64,000 nt of DNA. It comes from Hydractinia symbiolongicarpus. Lineage: Eukaryota > Cnidaria > Hydrozoa > Anthoathecata > Hydractiniidae. A program made the translations under genes and the position numbers. Positions within the stretch are counted from its first letter, which is position 1; each line of letters opens with the position of its first letter. Shown one piece after another: positions 63,160 through 64,000 of the stretch. The notes under the pieces are model-generated. The model was not told the origin of the DNA and did not search any database. It saw only the letters and a list, made by a program, of their open reading frames with translations. The DNA lies in the NCBI RefSeq assembly GCF_029227915.1, contig NC_079878.1, positions 33,569,501 through 33,633,500 on the forward strand. The letters run 5' to 3'.

Positions 63160-63531
63160 ACCACAGCGCCCAGTGTAATCGCTGAGTTCCGGCAATCACG
63201 TCAAGTGAAGAAGACTGTTTTTTCTTGGAGTCCAATTGTCTCATTTATCACATTTATCAGGGCACAGTCCAAAGTTAGTTCAAATAAGTCCTACAGTCAA
63301 TCGATTCATTTTTAAAGTGATGCAACCTAGTAATATCAGAAAAATATCGCTAAATACATGTTGGTACGAATATGTGACCAAACCGTTGTACCTTAAGCGG
63401 ACTGACACCGTTAGAAAGACAAAGAAATGTAGTTTTCGAAGCTGTCGCTATTACTTCACAGTGCGAGAACGGATAGGATTGGTTCCACAGTAAAGAATGA
63501 CTTATTTATCTAAATTTTTAAATGAAGCGCT
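63160..63531 (+). repeat. Sat-2 unit 7 (type B), second trimer copy
   Basis: Matches unit 4 at offset 1115, with small differences (CATGTTGG for CATTTTGG, GAAAGACAAAG for GAAAGTCAAAG, GCTATTACTTC for GCTATTTCTTC). Confidence 0.85.
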
Positions 63532-63903
63532 ACCACAGCGCCCAGCGTAATCGCTGAGTTCCGGCAATCACGTCAATTTAAGAAGAATGTTTCTTTTTTA
63601 GTCCAATTGTCTCCTTTATAACATTTATCAGGTCACAGTTCAAAGTTAGTTCATTTAAGTCCCACAGTCAATCGTTTCACTGTTAAAAGCCACGCAACCT
63701 AGTAATATCAGATAAATATCGCTAAATACATGTTGGTACGAATATGTGACCCAACCGTTGTAACTCAAACGGACTGACATCGTTAGAAAGTCAATGAAAT
63801 GTAGTCTTTGAAACTGTTGCTATTTCTTTAGCGCGCAATAACGGCTAGGATTGGTCCCACAGTAAAAAGTGACTTATTAATCTAAATTTTTAAATAAAGC
63901 GCT
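63532..63903 (+). repeat. Sat-2 unit 8 (type A)
   Basis: Matches unit 5 at offset 1115, sharing GTCTCCTTTATAACA and CAGATAAATATCG. Confidence 0.85.
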
Positions 63904-64000
63904 ACCACAGCGCGCAGTGTAATCGCTGAGTTCCGGCAATCGTGTCAAATTAAGCTGAATGTTATTTCTTGGAGTCCAATTGTCTCATTTATCACATTTA
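63904..64000 (+). repeat. Sat-2 unit 9 (partial, cut by the window edge)
   Basis: The first 97 bp of a unit with CGCGCAGTG in place of CGCCCAGTG and CGTGTCAAATTAAGC, as in unit 6 at offset 1115. This confirms that the trimer period continues. Confidence 0.8.

Larger units (their letters stand above)
60927..64000 (+). repeat. Sat-2 satellite array (~372 bp monomer, 8 units plus a partial)
   Basis: ACCACAGCGC occurs at 60928, 61301, 61672, 62045, 62417, 62789, 63160 and 63532, and in the variant form ACCACAGCGCGC at 63904. Spacing is 371-373 bp. Units share GAGTCCAATTGTCTC, TTATCACATTTATCAGG, GTTAGAAAGTCAATG and TAAATTTTTAAAT, but nothing beyond chance similarity with Sat-1. Two types alternate: A (ATTGGTCCCACAG) and B (ATTGGTTCCACAG). 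The array continues past the window. I do not recognise this family. Confidence 0.96.

Overview
The window holds no recognisable gene. It is almost entirely satellite DNA from what looks like a eukaryotic nuclear genome: two unrelated tandem-repeat families in a head-to-tail arrangement, with one orientation switch. I cannot name the species from sequence alone. The scale (more than 60 kb of unbroken satellite), the nucleosome-sized monomer and the layered higher-order repeats fit a centromeric or pericentromeric block, but nothing in the window proves centromere function.

Layout. (1) 1-56842: family Sat-1, a 202-203 bp monomer in + orientation, about 280 copies, no interruption seen. (2) 56843-56846: a 4-bp breakpoint where the array flips strand. 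(3) 56847-60926: about 20 more Sat-1 monomers in - orientation. (4) 60926/60927: an abrupt switch to family Sat-2. (5) 60927-64000: a ~372 bp monomer, eight units plus a partial ninth running off the window end.

Sat-1 monomers are about 38% GC, carry about 12 CpGs each, and fall into linked sequence subtypes. Named by diagnostic words they are: S1 (TTCTGG, then CTCACAGGG, then CATTCGAC); S2 (CTCCCTGGG with CTTTTGAC, then CCAAGCCGGG or CCAAGCCCGGG); S3 (GGCCGAGTCCGG); S4 (CCAAGCCCCGG, AAAACGCGGG, CATTAAGCG); S5 (CCCATCAAATATGAAAATAT with GCGTTTAGTGGTAAAA). The subtypes are arranged in higher-order repeats and segmental duplications whose offsets are near-integer multiples of 202-203 bp: dimers (~404), trimers (~606-609), tetramers (~806-811), 8-mers (~1619), 9-mers (~1822), 10-mers (~2021-2026), 13-mers (2629), 17-mers (3437), 21-mers (4243), and long-range copies 33, 40 and 46 kb apart. 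This is the expected record of repeated unequal exchange or replication-slippage amplification on several scales.

Sat-2 alternates two unit types (A and B) and has its own trimeric period of 1115 bp. Every open reading frame longer than about 60 codons lies inside a repeat monomer, repeats with the array, and is broken in most sister monomers. I treat them all as non-coding. The points most worth a second look are the partially palindromic orientation switch, the sharp Sat-1/Sat-2 boundary next to a short hairpin, and the mosaic of long-range duplicated blocks.
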